From Acinetobacter guillouiae CIP 63.46 (GTDB lineage: Bacteria > Pseudomonadota > Gammaproteobacteria > Pseudomonadales > Moraxellaceae), in the NCBI RefSeq assembly GCF_000368145.1, contig NZ_KB849283.1, positions 1,514,324 through 1,578,323 of the forward strand: 64,000 bases of DNA, in the 5' to 3' direction. The notes under the pieces are model-generated. The model saw only the letters and a list, made by a program, of their open reading frames with translations, was not told where the DNA came from and ran no database searches. This document shows positions 35,634 to 45,189 of this stretch, piece after piece (within the stretch, counting starts at the first letter, position 1; each line of letters begins with the position of its first letter). The translations under genes were made by a program, and so were the position numbers.

Positions 35634-36473
35634 TTACTTTTTAAATGGCCAGCGGAGTTGAGCCAAATATTGGTTGGGTATTTGACTACGCACACCAACT
35701 TGATCATCTTTAATTTTTTGATCTTCATAGTAAAAACTCCCAAACAGAATATCCCAAAATATAAACACTTCTCCAAAATTCTTACGACCAAATCCATGTT
35801 TATGATGGATGCGATGTACTTCAGCTACAGCAAAAATATATTTGAACGGACCAACACGATAATCAATATTTGCATGTTGAAAAAACAAATGCACGGCCAT
35901 AAATATCATCCAACACCCTATCAGCACACTTGGAGCACCCAAAAGCGCTAAGATGATCAAACTAGGTCCAGCAAGTACGATTGCACTCAGTGGATGCCTC
36001 TTTTCAGCATTTAACCAATATAAACGGCGTGATTGATGGTGAATCGCATGTAATTTCCATAAAAATCGATACTTGTGGCTTAGGTAATGCATGAACCATA
36101 GTCCAAAATCAATCATCACAGCAATAATCAATATCTGCCAAAATACCGAAATTTGGTCAGGCCATAACCGTGGAATAAATTGAAAAAGATCAAACCATTC
36201 GATAATTTTTGCAACAGAAACAATCAAAAATAAATTAAAAATTGCATGGATGATATCTGTAACAAAATCTTGATGTGTATCCAACCATTTTGCTTGATAA
36301 GGCAAATAATACTCAACCCATGCAATCACTACGCCACTTAGCAAGATGAAGAATATTGAACTTGGCCAATACGGAATTTGCTCAGAGACGATGAGCGTAA
36401 CCATCCATACGGTTAACAGCATATAAAGTGGATAAAATAAATATCGCAGAGATATTTTAACAAAAGCGCTCAT
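35634..36473 (-). CDS. Sterol desaturase/fatty acid hydroxylase family membrane protein, 279 aa
   Basis: An integral membrane di-iron enzyme. The histidine boxes are HYLSH, HAIHH and HRIHH, plus HLFFQH, which together bind the metal. About four hydrophobic segments precede and surround them. It probably hydroxylates or desaturates a lipid chain. It follows an AraC-type regulator gene by 81 bases on the same strand, so the regulator may control it. The exact lipid substrate is not readable. Confidence 0.88.
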   Translation of the reverse strand: MSAFVKISLRYLFYPLYMLLTVWMVTLIVSEQIPYWPSSIFFILLSGVVIAWVEYYLPYQAKWLDTHQDFVTDIIHAIFNLFLIVSVAKIIEWFDLFQFIPRLWPDQISVFWQILIIAVMIDFGLWFMHYLSHKYRFLWKLHAIHHQSRRLYWLNAEKRHPLSAIVLAGPSLIILALLGAPSVLIGCWMIFMAVHLFFQHANIDYRVGPFKYIFAVAEVHRIHHKHGFGRKNFGEVFIFWDILFGSFYYEDQKIKDDQVGVRSQIPNQYLAQLRWPFKK

Positions 36474-36554
36474 TTATAACTCCAATCAACAGAATACGTT
36501 TTAGGAGTATGCTGACTGGCTGGATATAAAAATTGAACGAAACCGCTATATCTC

Positions 36555-37367
36555 CTATAGCTTTTGATCCGACATTAGCAATATTGGCATTTGCTCAATG
36601 GATGGAATAAATTTTAATAGTGAAGGTTGAATGCCAAACATTTGTTTGCAGGTTCGACTAAAATGCGCCTGATCAGAAAAATGAGATTGATGAGCCATGC
36701 TGGTTAAATTAATATCCTGATCTATGGCTTGAAAGCTTTGTAATAAGCGTAACCATTTCCGATAACTACGATAAGAAATACCAAAATTGTCACTAAACCA
36801 ATGACTAAAACGACTTTCTGAAAGATTGAATTGTGTGGCGATTTGTTTCACTGTCAAATTCTGTTGATGGTTGAGAATAAGAAATTTTGCAAGACGCTCT
36901 TCTCTAACTGACTGAGCTTTGAAATTAGATTCACTGCAATAACTTAAAAGCTTTTGGAAAGATTCAAATGTTTGATTTTGTTCTATAAAACATGCTCTAA
37001 GAATCGTCACCAAACTTTCAGGCAATATTGTAATCGACGAGTCTGGTTGTTGGTAAGCTTGTAAATAATGCTGAATGACATCAGCAAGAAAATGTGTTTG
37101 ATCAATATAGATCGAACAGTAAGTCCCTGGTTGCAAATGATGTAAAGTATTTGCTGCGATATAGACCCCACTACTCCATATACAATAATCATCAGCAATA
37201 ACTTGAATCCTCTCTCCCTGTTGTTTTGCAAAGCTTAACTGATGTGCGTGATGACGATGTGGAGAGTTATCACCAACAGCTCCCTCAAAATAGCCAATGC
37301 CATATCCAATTGCTATTCTGCCCATCCAATATTTAGCAGGTAAGTTATATAGATTAGATTGAGCCAT
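36555..37367 (-). CDS. AraC-family transcriptional regulator, 270 aa
   Basis: The C-terminal 100 residues hold the two HTH motifs of AraC proteins: LTVKQIATQFNLSESRFSHWF and LTSMAHQSHFSDQAHFSRTCKQMFG. The N-terminal part looks like a cupin-type ligand domain with an HRHHAHQLSFA segment. It lies upstream of the fatty acid hydroxylase-like gene, same strand. It may sense a lipid or aromatic compound. Confidence 0.88.
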   Translation of the reverse strand: MAQSNLYNLPAKYWMGRIAIGYGIGYFEGAVGDNSPHRHHAHQLSFAKQQGERIQVIADDYCIWSSGVYIAANTLHHLQPGTYCSIYIDQTHFLADVIQHYLQAYQQPDSSITILPESLVTILRACFIEQNQTFESFQKLLSYCSESNFKAQSVREERLAKFLILNHQQNLTVKQIATQFNLSESRFSHWFSDNFGISYRSYRKWLRLLQSFQAIDQDINLTSMAHQSHFSDQAHFSRTCKQMFGIQPSLLKFIPSIEQMPILLMSDQKL

Positions 37368-37518
37368 AGAATACTTAAGCTAAAAGTGAAAACTCATTAA
37401 ATAACACTATTCTACTTATCTTCAAATACCCAGCATAAATAAGCAGATTGATTGAGTGCGCTTTTTATATCTTTGCTATTCTAAAGCGCTTAAATTCAAT
37501 CCAATAAATTTTAAGCAT

Positions 37519-37550
37519 AAAAAAACCTAGTAAGCATGAAGCAAACTAGG
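37519..37550 (-). terminator. Terminator of the three-gene initiator tRNA cluster
   Basis: Same hairpin (CCTAGT / ACTAGG) and T-run as at 32509. Confidence 0.85.
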
Positions 37551-37574
37551 CTATAAACTTTGAATCTTTTTCGT

Positions 37575-37651
<77 letters not shown>

Positions 37652-37727
37652 TCAACTCTGCAAATTCACAGATCATCTCAATTTTTCAACTTAGATGATC
37701 TTTAATTAAGTTGCATCTTAATTAAAT

Positions 37728-37804
<77 letters not shown>

Positions 37805-37880
37805 TCAACTCTGCAAATTCACAGATCATCTCAATTTTTCAACTTAGATGATCTTTAATTAAGTTGCATCTTAATTAAAT

Positions 37881-37957
<77 letters not shown>

Positions 37958-37970
37958 TCAACGAAGTGAC

Positions 37971-37999
37971 TTTATACGCCTTAAAGGCAAGTAATACAA
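37971..37999 (-). promoter_or_regulatory. Promoter of the three-gene initiator tRNA cluster
   Basis: TTGTAT - 17 bases - TATAAA on the minus strand, 13 bases before the first tRNA. The spacer holds CTTTAAGGCG, shared with the promoter at 32657. Confidence 0.75.
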
Positions 38000-38297
38000 C
38001 CTTTATTCAATATATATACCTAAAAGATCCACTTAATTATCCTATTCACACAATATTTATACTTTATGCATTGTTTTCAAGTGTGCTTAGATAAATACAG
38101 AAACAGAAAATTTCGGATTGATTAGATTGAATCTCTTTCGTTAAATCCACAACATCATATTAAACACCAAACATCGCTAATCTCTATGCCATGATCCAAG
38201 TTGCTAAATAAAAAAAATATCCTTAAGCACCTATCAACATAAAGATCAGTAGCATGATAGGAAATTTATTTTCAATATATTTCAACACATCAAAACT
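38000..38297. other. Gene-free interval
   Basis: A+T-rich DNA upstream of the tRNA cluster promoter; no gene or hairpin seen. Confidence 0.45.
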
Positions 38298-38328
38298 CAT
38301 AAAAGCCCACCTTTTGATGAGCTTTTAG
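38298..38328 (-). terminator. Terminator after the 36-aa gene
   Basis: Minus-strand stem AAAGCTCA / TGGGCTTT (one G-T pair) followed by TTATG; it lies 13 bases past the stop codon. Confidence 0.6.
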
Positions 38329-38340
38329 ATCCATTTGTAT

Positions 38341-38451
38341 TTACTTATACACCCATACCCCAGAAGGGATATTACCAAATAAATGTATAAGCAAAGTAAG
38401 AACAATAAACATAGAAAAGAAGAATGCGATGTTTATAGATTTAGATATCAT
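38341..38451 (-). CDS. Small single-pass membrane protein, 36 aa
   Basis: The protein begins MISKSINIAFFF and has one membrane segment of about 19 residues (IAFFFSMFIVLTLLIHLF), then GNIPSGVWVYK. AAGGGTG lies about six bases before the ATG and a terminator-like hairpin follows the stop. These signals together support a real gene. Not recognised; too short for family assignment. Confidence 0.55.
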   Translation of the reverse strand: MISKSINIAFFFSMFIVLTLLIHLFGNIPSGVWVYK

Positions 38452-38756
38452 GTAATCACCCTTATTTTATTGTTGTTGCTTTTTTATACACTAATAACGT
38501 GAATTTTTCAATCATTAACATGAATATAAATAAATCACTTTAAAATCTAAGACGCTACAATGAGCATAAATAGTAAAACATTTTATGATAATTACATCTA
38601 CTCTCCTCCTTATAAATACCTCTTACCTTATAAATATCTTTTAGAGCATTATAGTTTAACTATATATAGCAATTTTTGGCGTAAAAAAGACGCTTTAAGC
38701 GCCTCACCATAAACTTCATTATTTACAACCTATTTCAACTTATATTGCTTAATCAT
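38452..38756. other. Gene-free interval
   Basis: About 300 bases. A weak hairpin with a minus-strand T-run (GCGCTT / AAGCG near 38685-38705) may end the transcript of the gene at 38757. Otherwise nothing seen. Confidence 0.4.
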
Positions 38757-38978
38757 CTACTCAATCTCAAAAAAATGCTTTTCTGTGACTATTTTTATCT
38801 TTATCTCTTTATAATATCTAATCATTGGGTCATTTGCATCTTTGCTGATTTTATCTAAAAACTTATTCTCTTTCATTAATTTAGAATAAGTTTTATAACC
38901 TATAATTAATCTTTGTGGATCCTTAATTTCTTTAAAATCATCAATTTGCTTATTGAGTTCTTTTAGATTAATACCCAT
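38757..38978 (-). CDS. Hypothetical protein, 73 aa
   Basis: A charged helical protein (INLKELNKQIDDFKEIKD, then KTYSKLMKENKFLDKISKD). I start at the ATG eight bases after GAGGG rather than at the TTG five codons earlier. Not recognised. No partner gene is close. Confidence 0.6.
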   Translation of the reverse strand: MGINLKELNKQIDDFKEIKDPQRLIIGYKTYSKLMKENKFLDKISKDANDPMIRYYKEIKIKIVTEKHFFEIE

Positions 38979-39159
38979 GTTGGCTGCCCTCAATTGTTTT
39001 ATTCAATATAGCACTCATTTATGACATTTTTTTGGCGAATTAAGAAAAATTAAGCGATCAAAAATGCCTCATATCTTTGTAAGGCATTCTTCAATATTTT
39101 GCTATATCTTTCATCAATCCTTAAAACATCGGTGACTTAACTCTAGTCACTACATAAAC

Positions 39160-39438
39160 TTATGATTCAGTGATAAATAAGGGATGATTTGCTTTATAAA
39201 TCGCTAATTTTTTTATTTCATTTTCCAAATAATCTGCTGGTTCTTCTTTCCATGTCGCTTTTCCACTATCAAAATCCGAGTTACTTAAAGTCCAAGAAGA
39301 AATCAAACTGTAAACAAATGTATTATCAGCAAAAATTAATTTTGTTTTATCACTCTTATCACTTGTAAACACTTTATGTGTAGGTAAGGACCCAAATATA
39401 CCCACGTGGGTATACAAATATGTAAAGGTTTCATTCAT
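39160..39438 (-). CDS. Hypothetical protein, 92 aa
   Basis: A soluble protein with a Tyr/Thr-rich start (MNETFTYLYTHVGIFG) and an acidic C-terminal helix (DYLENEIKKLAIYKANHPL). Not recognised. The ribosome-binding site is weak (AAGAG about 12 bases upstream). The next minus-strand gene upstream is over 600 bases away. Confidence 0.5.
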   Translation of the reverse strand: MNETFTYLYTHVGIFGSLPTHKVFTSDKSDKTKLIFADNTFVYSLISSWTLSNSDFDSGKATWKEEPADYLENEIKKLAIYKANHPLFITES

Positions 39439-40074
39439 CGTAATGATTACTCTTGTCGTTAATCACTATACTACCGCATTCAGCTCTATTTTATGAACTT
39501 TGAGCAAAATTCTAAATCCTTAACCGCTTAAGGATTTTATTAAAAAATAGTCCACTAAGGCTATGCTATAAATAATTTAAACACTAAGGCAAAAAAAACC
39601 TGCATCTTTGGGGAAAGAATGCAGGCAAAAACCGATGATTCGGTGATAAAAGGAATACCTACTATTTTACTAGGGTTTGATTTTATTTGTCAGTGGCAAT
39701 ATATAACAAGTGCTATAGCTTGCTTTCAATTGGTGAAAAATACTCAATATAAAGGTAGAAAAGAAAATAAAAAACTTATAAATACATTTTCAATCAAAGC
39801 ATTACAAGTGATTTAATGAACACTTGTTTTTCTTTAGTAGCTTATATTTGGCTGCTAATTTATGCTTTTTAGGATCGATCTTATCGAGTGGTTGGCTATA
39901 AAAACTTCACCAACAAAGCAACTCTATTTAAAGCATTTCCAAAAGATCAGTTCTCTTTTTAGTGTTCAAATTACTTTTATATTTTTTCAATTTTCAAAAT
40001 TACAAATAGTCCCCCATCAATGGCTTATATTGATCAATTCATAACTTTCATGGGGATGTTGATTCTAATCCCTC
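39439..40074. other. Gene-free interval
   Basis: About 640 bases with one hairpin terminator (39591-39626). Two short plus-strand frames (39619-39816 and 39862-40044) lack ribosome-binding sites and are not called. Confidence 0.45.
39591..39626 (-). terminator. Terminator-like hairpin, unassigned
   Basis: Minus-strand stem CCTGCATTCTTT / AAAGATGCAGG (one bulge) with eight T. It lies about 450 bases past the stop of the phosphatase gene, far for its terminator. Confidence 0.65.
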
Positions 40075-40770
40075 TTAAACCTTACTCAAGTCTAAAATTG
40101 TCATGCTACCCCAATACACTGCACCTGTATCAATGTAGTAGCAATTATCTCGCTTGATAGGCATTTTTGTGACGGTATGCCCCATGATGACCATATCCAC
40201 ACCTTGAACTTTAGTATATTTCAGATTCTCTAAATCAAAGCGTTCTCTACCCCACATTGCAGCGTCCGTAGGGAATCGCTTAGCTTCAATTGCATATCTG
40301 ATAGCATCAAAATCATCAAGATTATGCTTAAACAACTCCCAATCATTTTGCTCAATATGCCCATGTACAAAGCCAAACTTACGATTGTTATGTGTTATTT
40401 CAAGTGCAATCGGTAGTTGCTTAAATTTGTTTATAATTTTATGTTGAGTTTGAGCATCCAAATCGTAAAACCACTCTCCCCCATTGGCGATATGGCAACG
40501 GCGAAAGGACTCATTAAACAAACCTTTAATACATAAGTCCTCATGATTCCCTCGAATTGAAGTAAACCAAAGTTGATCGATTAAATTCACACACTCAATA
40601 TTTTGAATACCACGATCAACCAGATCACCAACAGCAACCAATAAATCGTTTTCAAAGTTAAAGCCTATCTCAATCAAGCGACTCATCAGCAAGTCGTAAC
40701 AACCATGAATATCGCCAACTACGTAGAGCTTACCTTTGATTGTCTTATTCCAAATTTTGACTAAGTTCAT
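40075..40770 (-). CDS. PrpA/PP2A-like metallophosphoesterase, 231 aa
   Basis: The calcineurin-type metal motifs are in order: GDIHGCYDLL (residues about 19-28), GDLVDRG and RGNHEDL, followed by a distant VHGHIEQ and MGHTVT with metal-binding His. The layout matches bacterial PrpA/PrpB and lambda phosphatase-type enzymes that remove phosphate from Ser/Thr or Tyr. GAGG lies eight bases before the ATG. The gene stands alone. Confidence 0.88.
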   Translation of the reverse strand: MNLVKIWNKTIKGKLYVVGDIHGCYDLLMSRLIEIGFNFENDLLVAVGDLVDRGIQNIECVNLIDQLWFTSIRGNHEDLCIKGLFNESFRRCHIANGGEWFYDLDAQTQHKIINKFKQLPIALEITHNNRKFGFVHGHIEQNDWELFKHNLDDFDAIRYAIEAKRFPTDAAMWGRERFDLENLKYTKVQGVDMVIMGHTVTKMPIKRDNCYYIDTGAVYWGSMTILDLSKV

Positions 40771-41384
40771 GACGCTGTCCTCTTAAGCGGATTTTCAACC
40801 ATTTACTGCAATGTCCAATCTGTATAATTGTTTTGTTGTACACCGCATTGATGTATGAATAATTTTGTTTGCATAGCTTTGGCTAATTAATATGAGCTAT
40901 ACATCAATTTTTATTTTCAGTAATAACCCATTTGCTTGAGATTAAGCAGGCTTTTAACAGCTTTAAAAATACATTGGCTGGAAATGAATCAGACCTATTT
41001 TGAATGCTTTACATCACCAGTAGCGTTAGTTTGGGGAAATATGAATGCTTAGAATTGCATGCTTTTTGATAAGTCTTATTGTTATATAGTCAAAATAACA
41101 ATATCTTCTAATTAAGCCATCTATAAAGGTATAGCCACCGCCATCATTTTTAACTTTCTAGATTTTTCTTATGAGTCGAAATTTAAGCTTTTATTTTTGA
41201 GTCTGTGAGACTTACAACGAGTTTAGCCATTTTGAGGGTACATTTTTATTGGATTTTGCGGTATACCGTATAAAGTACCGTTAAAAAATTGAGCAGTGGA
41301 CATACATCATACGATGAACTGAGACAATAAATTCTATCAATGTCTTTAATATAGGTGTTATTGAGACAAATTGGAACAGCAAGA
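40771..41384. other. Gene-free interval
   Basis: About 610 bases between divergent features with no supportable gene. A short palindromic patch (CGGTATACCG at about 41259) is the only structure noted. Confidence 0.45.
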
Positions 41385-41460
41385 TGGTACGCCCAGCGGG
41401 ACTCGAACCCACTCCACAGGCTTCGGAAACCTGTACTCTATCCAGTTAAGCTATGGGCGC
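41385..41460 (-). tRNA. tRNA-Arg (CCG)
   Basis: 76 bases with encoded CCA. The acceptor GCGCCCA pairs with TGGGCGT (G-T at the end). The loop TTCCGAA gives anticodon CCG on stem CAGGT / GCCTG. The T arm has GGGTTCGAGTCCC. Confidence 0.93.
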
Positions 41461-41647
41461 TTAAATTGAGATGGCACATCATAACAAAAAAAACCGCGAG
41501 GTAAAGCATTTATAAAACAACTCTTTTGATTGATGCTCATGCTTTAAACAATGTTGCATATTTGCAATGCAGAATTCCTTCTAACTTACTTGGTTTATTT
41601 AAAAAGATCGCTCACAATACACACTCCATAAACCAAGTGAGAATTTC

Positions 41648-42583
41648 ATGACTGATGCTCTGACGTTAAGAGATTTATCTAAAACCTATAGAAATGGATT
41701 CCAAGCACTCAAAGGAATCAATTTGACTGTTCCAGAAGGAGAGTTTTATGCACTTTTAGGACCAAATGGCGCTGGTAAATCGACAACAATCAGTATTATC
41801 AGTTCCTTGGCACGGAAAACCTCAGGTACTGTGGAAATTTTTGGTCATGATTTAGATACCCACCCTTCACATGCAAAACAATGTCTAGGTGTCGTTCCTC
41901 AAGAATTTAACTTCGGTCAATTTGAAAAAATCTTCGACATCTTAGTCACTCAAGCGGGTTATTACGGTATTCCGCCTAAAATTGCACAACAACGTGCTGA
42001 AGAATATTTAGAAAAATTAGGTTTATGGGATAAGCGTAATACTCAGGGGCGCATGTTGTCTGGTGGTATGAAACGCCGTTTAATGATTGCGCGAGCCATG
42101 ATGCATGAACCTAAACTTTTGATTTTAGATGAACCCACTGCAGGTGTAGACATTGAGTTACGCCGTTCAATGTGGGATTTTCTTACAGAAATGAATGAAA
42201 AAGGCACCTCGATCATTTTAACCACACACTACTTAGAAGAAGCAGAAATGCTTTGTCGTCAGATTGCGATTATTGACCGTGGTGTTATCAAAGAAGATAC
42301 ATCAATGAAAGCATTCTTAAACCAATTGAGTGAAGAATCTTTTATTTTCGATTTAGAAAATCCGATTGAACCAATCATGATTGATATCATTGGTGTGAAA
42401 TTTAATCTGATTGACCCCATGACCTTAGAAGTCACGATGGATAAAGCGCATTCTTTAAATGATTTATTCCAGCTTTTAGAAGCGCAAGGCATTCGTGTTC
42501 GCAGTATGCGCAATAAATCAAATCGTCTTGAAGAGTTATTTGTGAAACTGGTTGAGAAAAATCTTGAAGGAGTTGCAGAATGA
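41648..42583 (+). CDS. ABC-2 type exporter, ATP-binding subunit (YadG-like)
   Basis: 311 residues. Walker A GPNGAGKST (about 38-46), Q-loop VPQEF, signature LSGGMKRRL, Walker B LLILDEP and the H-loop TTHY are all intact; a C-terminal extension of 80 residues is typical of DrrA/YadG proteins. It powers the permease encoded by the next gene, whose ATG overlaps this stop codon by four bases. The exported substrate is unknown. Confidence 0.93.
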   Translation: MTDALTLRDLSKTYRNGFQALKGINLTVPEGEFYALLGPNGAGKSTTISIISSLARKTSGTVEIFGHDLDTHPSHAKQCLGVVPQEFNFGQFEKIFDILVTQAGYYGIPPKIAQQRAEEYLEKLGLWDKRNTQGRMLSGGMKRRLMIARAMMHEPKLLILDEPTAGVDIELRRSMWDFLTEMNEKGTSIILTTHYLEEAEMLCRQIAIIDRGVIKEDTSMKAFLNQLSEESFIFDLENPIEPIMIDIIGVKFNLIDPMTLEVTMDKAHSLNDLFQLLEAQGIRVRSMRNKSNRLEELFVKLVEKNLEGVAE

Positions 42584-43353
42584 ATTTTACTCAACTACGT
42601 ATTGCACTCTATACATTAGTTCAAAAAGAAATCCGCCGCTTTATGCGAATTTGGCCGCAGACCTTATTACCGCCTGCGATTACCATGAGCTTGTACTTTG
42701 TGATTTTTGGTAATTTGGTCGGTTCTCGTATTGGGCAAATGGGTGGATTTAGCTATATGCAATTCATCGTGCCGGGTCTTATCATGATGGCGGTAATTAC
42801 AAACAGTTATGCCAACGTATCTTCAAGTTTCTTTAGTGCTAAATTCCAAAAAAGTATCGAAGAACTGATCATGAGTCCAGTTCCATTACATATGGTCTTA
42901 TGTGGTTATGTGATTGGTGGTGTTGCCCGTGGCGTTCTTGTTGGGGCAATTGTCACTGCAATGAGTTTGTTTTTTACTGACCTTTATATACATAATATTT
43001 TCGTCACGATATATACCGTAATTATTACCTCGTTATTGTTTTCTTTAGGCGGTTTTATCAATGCTGTATATGCAAAATCGTTTGATGATATTTCGATTAT
43101 CCCAACCTTTGTATTAACACCCCTCACCTACTTAGGCGGTGTATTTTACTCGATTAGTGCTTTAAGTCCATTTTGGCAAAATCTTTCTTTAATTAACCCG
43201 ATTGTATATATGGTCAATGCTTTCCGTTTCGGAATTTTAGGTCATAGTGATGTCAATGTTTCATTGTCTTTACTTATCGTGACCCTTTTCTGTGGCGTAC
43301 TGTATATGATTGCTTACTATTTACTTTCTCGTGGTTCAGGAATGCGTGAATAA
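42580..43353 (+). CDS. ABC-2 type exporter, permease subunit (YadH-like)
   Basis: 257 residues with six hydrophobic segments and the ABC-2 permease signature region (FVLTPLTYLGGVFYSISALSPFWQ...NPIVYMVNAFRFG). It overlaps the ATPase gene by ATGA and shares one base with queF, so the three are one transcript. It forms the membrane channel for the YadG-like ATPase. Confidence 0.93.
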   Translation: MNFTQLRIALYTLVQKEIRRFMRIWPQTLLPPAITMSLYFVIFGNLVGSRIGQMGGFSYMQFIVPGLIMMAVITNSYANVSSSFFSAKFQKSIEELIMSPVPLHMVLCGYVIGGVARGVLVGAIVTAMSLFFTDLYIHNIFVTIYTVIITSLLFSLGGFINAVYAKSFDDISIIPTFVLTPLTYLGGVFYSISALSPFWQNLSLINPIVYMVNAFRFGILGHSDVNVSLSLLIVTLFCGVLYMIAYYLLSRGSGMRE

Positions 43354-44177
43354 TGTCTGTTGAAAAATCTTTATTGGGTAAAGAAACCGATTACCCAACT
43401 ACCTATCAACCCGAAGTTCTTTTCCCAATCGCTCGTGCACAAGCACGGGAGCAATATGCGGATGTAACGGGTATATATAAAGGTCAAGATTGGTGGCATG
43501 TATTCGAAATTTCTTGGCTCAATAGCAAAGGGATCCCGCAAGTTGCCATTGGGCGTATTGCACTCCCAGCAACATCACCAAATTTGATTGAATCGAAGTC
43601 GTTAAAGCTCTACTTTAATAGTATGAACTTTACCCAGTTTGATTCTCATCAAGCTTTTATCGGTACCGTTGAAAAAGACTTATCTGCTGCTGCACAAGCA
43701 GCAGTGACTCTAACTTTATTTCAAGTTGATGATTTAGACATTACCAAACCAACCGGTATTTGTATTGATGATCAAGAACCTGACCAGCTGGTCAATCATC
43801 CAGATGCAAGCCTTTTGGCCTTTGATCAACAAAATACACAACACGGCGAAAGCGTTGAAATTCAACTGTATTCACACTTATTGAGAAGCAATTGCCCTGT
43901 GACTGGACAACCTGATTGGGGCACTGTTTTTATCCGATACCAAGGTAAAAAACCTTGTTATCGTAGTATTTTAGCTTATATTATCTCGTATCGTCAGCAT
44001 AACGGTTTTCACGAACAATGTGTGGAACAAATCTTTGCCGATATTTGGCAAAATTTAAAACCTGAAAAGCTGATGGTGTATGCAACATATACACGTCGTG
44101 GTGGTTTAGATATTAACCCATGTCGTGTATCTGATGAATCATGGATGCCAAGCCCAATTCGATTGGCGCGACAATAA
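43353..44177 (+). CDS. queF: NADPH-dependent 7-cyano-7-deazaguanine reductase
   Basis: 274 residues, the long (bimodular) type. Reduces preQ0 to preQ1 in queuosine synthesis. The thioimide-forming Cys181 lies in RSNCPVTGQPDWG with the general acid Asp188, and the NADPH motif ESKSLK is at 80-85. The ATG shares its first base with the stop of the permease gene. Coupling of queF to an exporter is unusual for a tRNA-modification gene but may simply reflect chromosomal order. Confidence 0.96.
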   Translation: MSVEKSLLGKETDYPTTYQPEVLFPIARAQAREQYADVTGIYKGQDWWHVFEISWLNSKGIPQVAIGRIALPATSPNLIESKSLKLYFNSMNFTQFDSHQAFIGTVEKDLSAAAQAAVTLTLFQVDDLDITKPTGICIDDQEPDQLVNHPDASLLAFDQQNTQHGESVEIQLYSHLLRSNCPVTGQPDWGTVFIRYQGKKPCYRSILAYIISYRQHNGFHEQCVEQIFADIWQNLKPEKLMVYATYTRRGGLDINPCRVSDESWMPSPIRLARQ

Positions 44178-44194
44178 ACATTGAGGTTGAAAAC

Positions 44195-44845
44195 ATGCCT
44201 TTTTTTGGTTTTGTACCTTCTGAAGAACTATTAAAGAACATTCAGACCGGTATTGAGAAAAAAAACTCTAACGAACCACTTTATCCTTTACGTGATCAAA
44301 CTGCCTTACTCATTAATGAAGAAATTATTGATACGCTTTTGATTGAACTTGTTCGTCGCTTCCCTGCAAGTGACAAACGAGATACTGCTGAAAAATTAGC
44401 AGGCTATGTCAAATCGACTGTTGCTGTGTTACTTAAACAATTATTAAGTAAAGCAGACAATGATGTGGTTCGTCAGTCTGTAGAGTTTTCAGAACGTAGT
44501 CTATTTAAAGATCCACAAGGTCAATTCCGTGTCGGTGTGAATTTAGAATCAAGTTTAGTCACCAATCTTAAAAATAGCTTTGCTGAAGTTCAAGCAAATG
44601 GTGATGTTAATCGCGCTGTATTGTCTGAACAATTCAAACAATTCTCAGATGCGACGATTAATCATTTTATGCGTGATTTTAATAAAACGCTCGACTTGGG
44701 TATGATCAAACGTAAAGCTGCGGATATTGGCGCGTCTGCTGTAGGCAAAGCAGTGCATATGGCAATTGATAAGTTGATTCCAAATTTAAATAAAGATGAA
44801 ATCACAGCTGTTGCAGAATATTACGATACTTTATTTTTTAATTGA
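44195..44845 (+). CDS. Conserved hypothetical protein, 216 aa
   Basis: A helical soluble protein starting MPFFGFVPSEELL; the frame is open further upstream, but GAGG lies about nine bases before this ATG, 17 bases past queF. It contains long amphipathic helices (LAGYVKSTVAVLLKQLLSK and AAVAEYYDTLFF-like end). Function unknown. It probably ends the yadGH-queF transcript, since a strong terminator follows. Confidence 0.75.
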   Translation: MPFFGFVPSEELLKNIQTGIEKKNSNEPLYPLRDQTALLINEEIIDTLLIELVRRFPASDKRDTAEKLAGYVKSTVAVLLKQLLSKADNDVVRQSVEFSERSLFKDPQGQFRVGVNLESSLVTNLKNSFAEVQANGDVNRAVLSEQFKQFSDATINHFMRDFNKTLDLGMIKRKAADIGASAVGKAVHMAIDKLIPNLNKDEITAVAEYYDTLFFN

Positions 44846-44876
44846 TCGTTAAAATTCGATTGGATTTTTAAATATA

Positions 44877-44909
44877 AAAAATGCCCTTCTTTGTAAGGGC
44901 ATTTTTTAT
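44877..44909 (+). terminator. Terminator of the exporter-queF operon
   Basis: Stem AAATGCCCTT / AAGGGCATTT with a six-base loop and a T-run. Confidence 0.9.
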
Positions 44910-45189
44910 AAAGTTACTGAGCTATGCTTTTAAGGATAATAATTAACCATTAAATTCATAAACTTAAAATCATGATAAAACGCTATTCCTTGATCTATCT
45001 AAAACCTATTCAAATTCAAAACCATTTAATTCAATCTATTTAACCCACTATTTTCTAATTTAAATATTTCAACCTTAAAATAATCACAAAATTCAGCTCA
45101 TAATTTTGTTGCAAAGTATTGATATTCATTGCCTTCGAGGGGGATTGTGATAGCATGCGCAAAACACATTTCCCGCACAAAATAGACCA

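Noticed and set aside
35511-35951. 146-codon plus-strand frame
   Set aside because: Mostly antisense to the fatty acid hydroxylase gene, which has clear histidine boxes.
39619-39816. 65-codon plus-strand frame
   Set aside because: It starts inside a terminator-like hairpin and has no ribosome-binding site.
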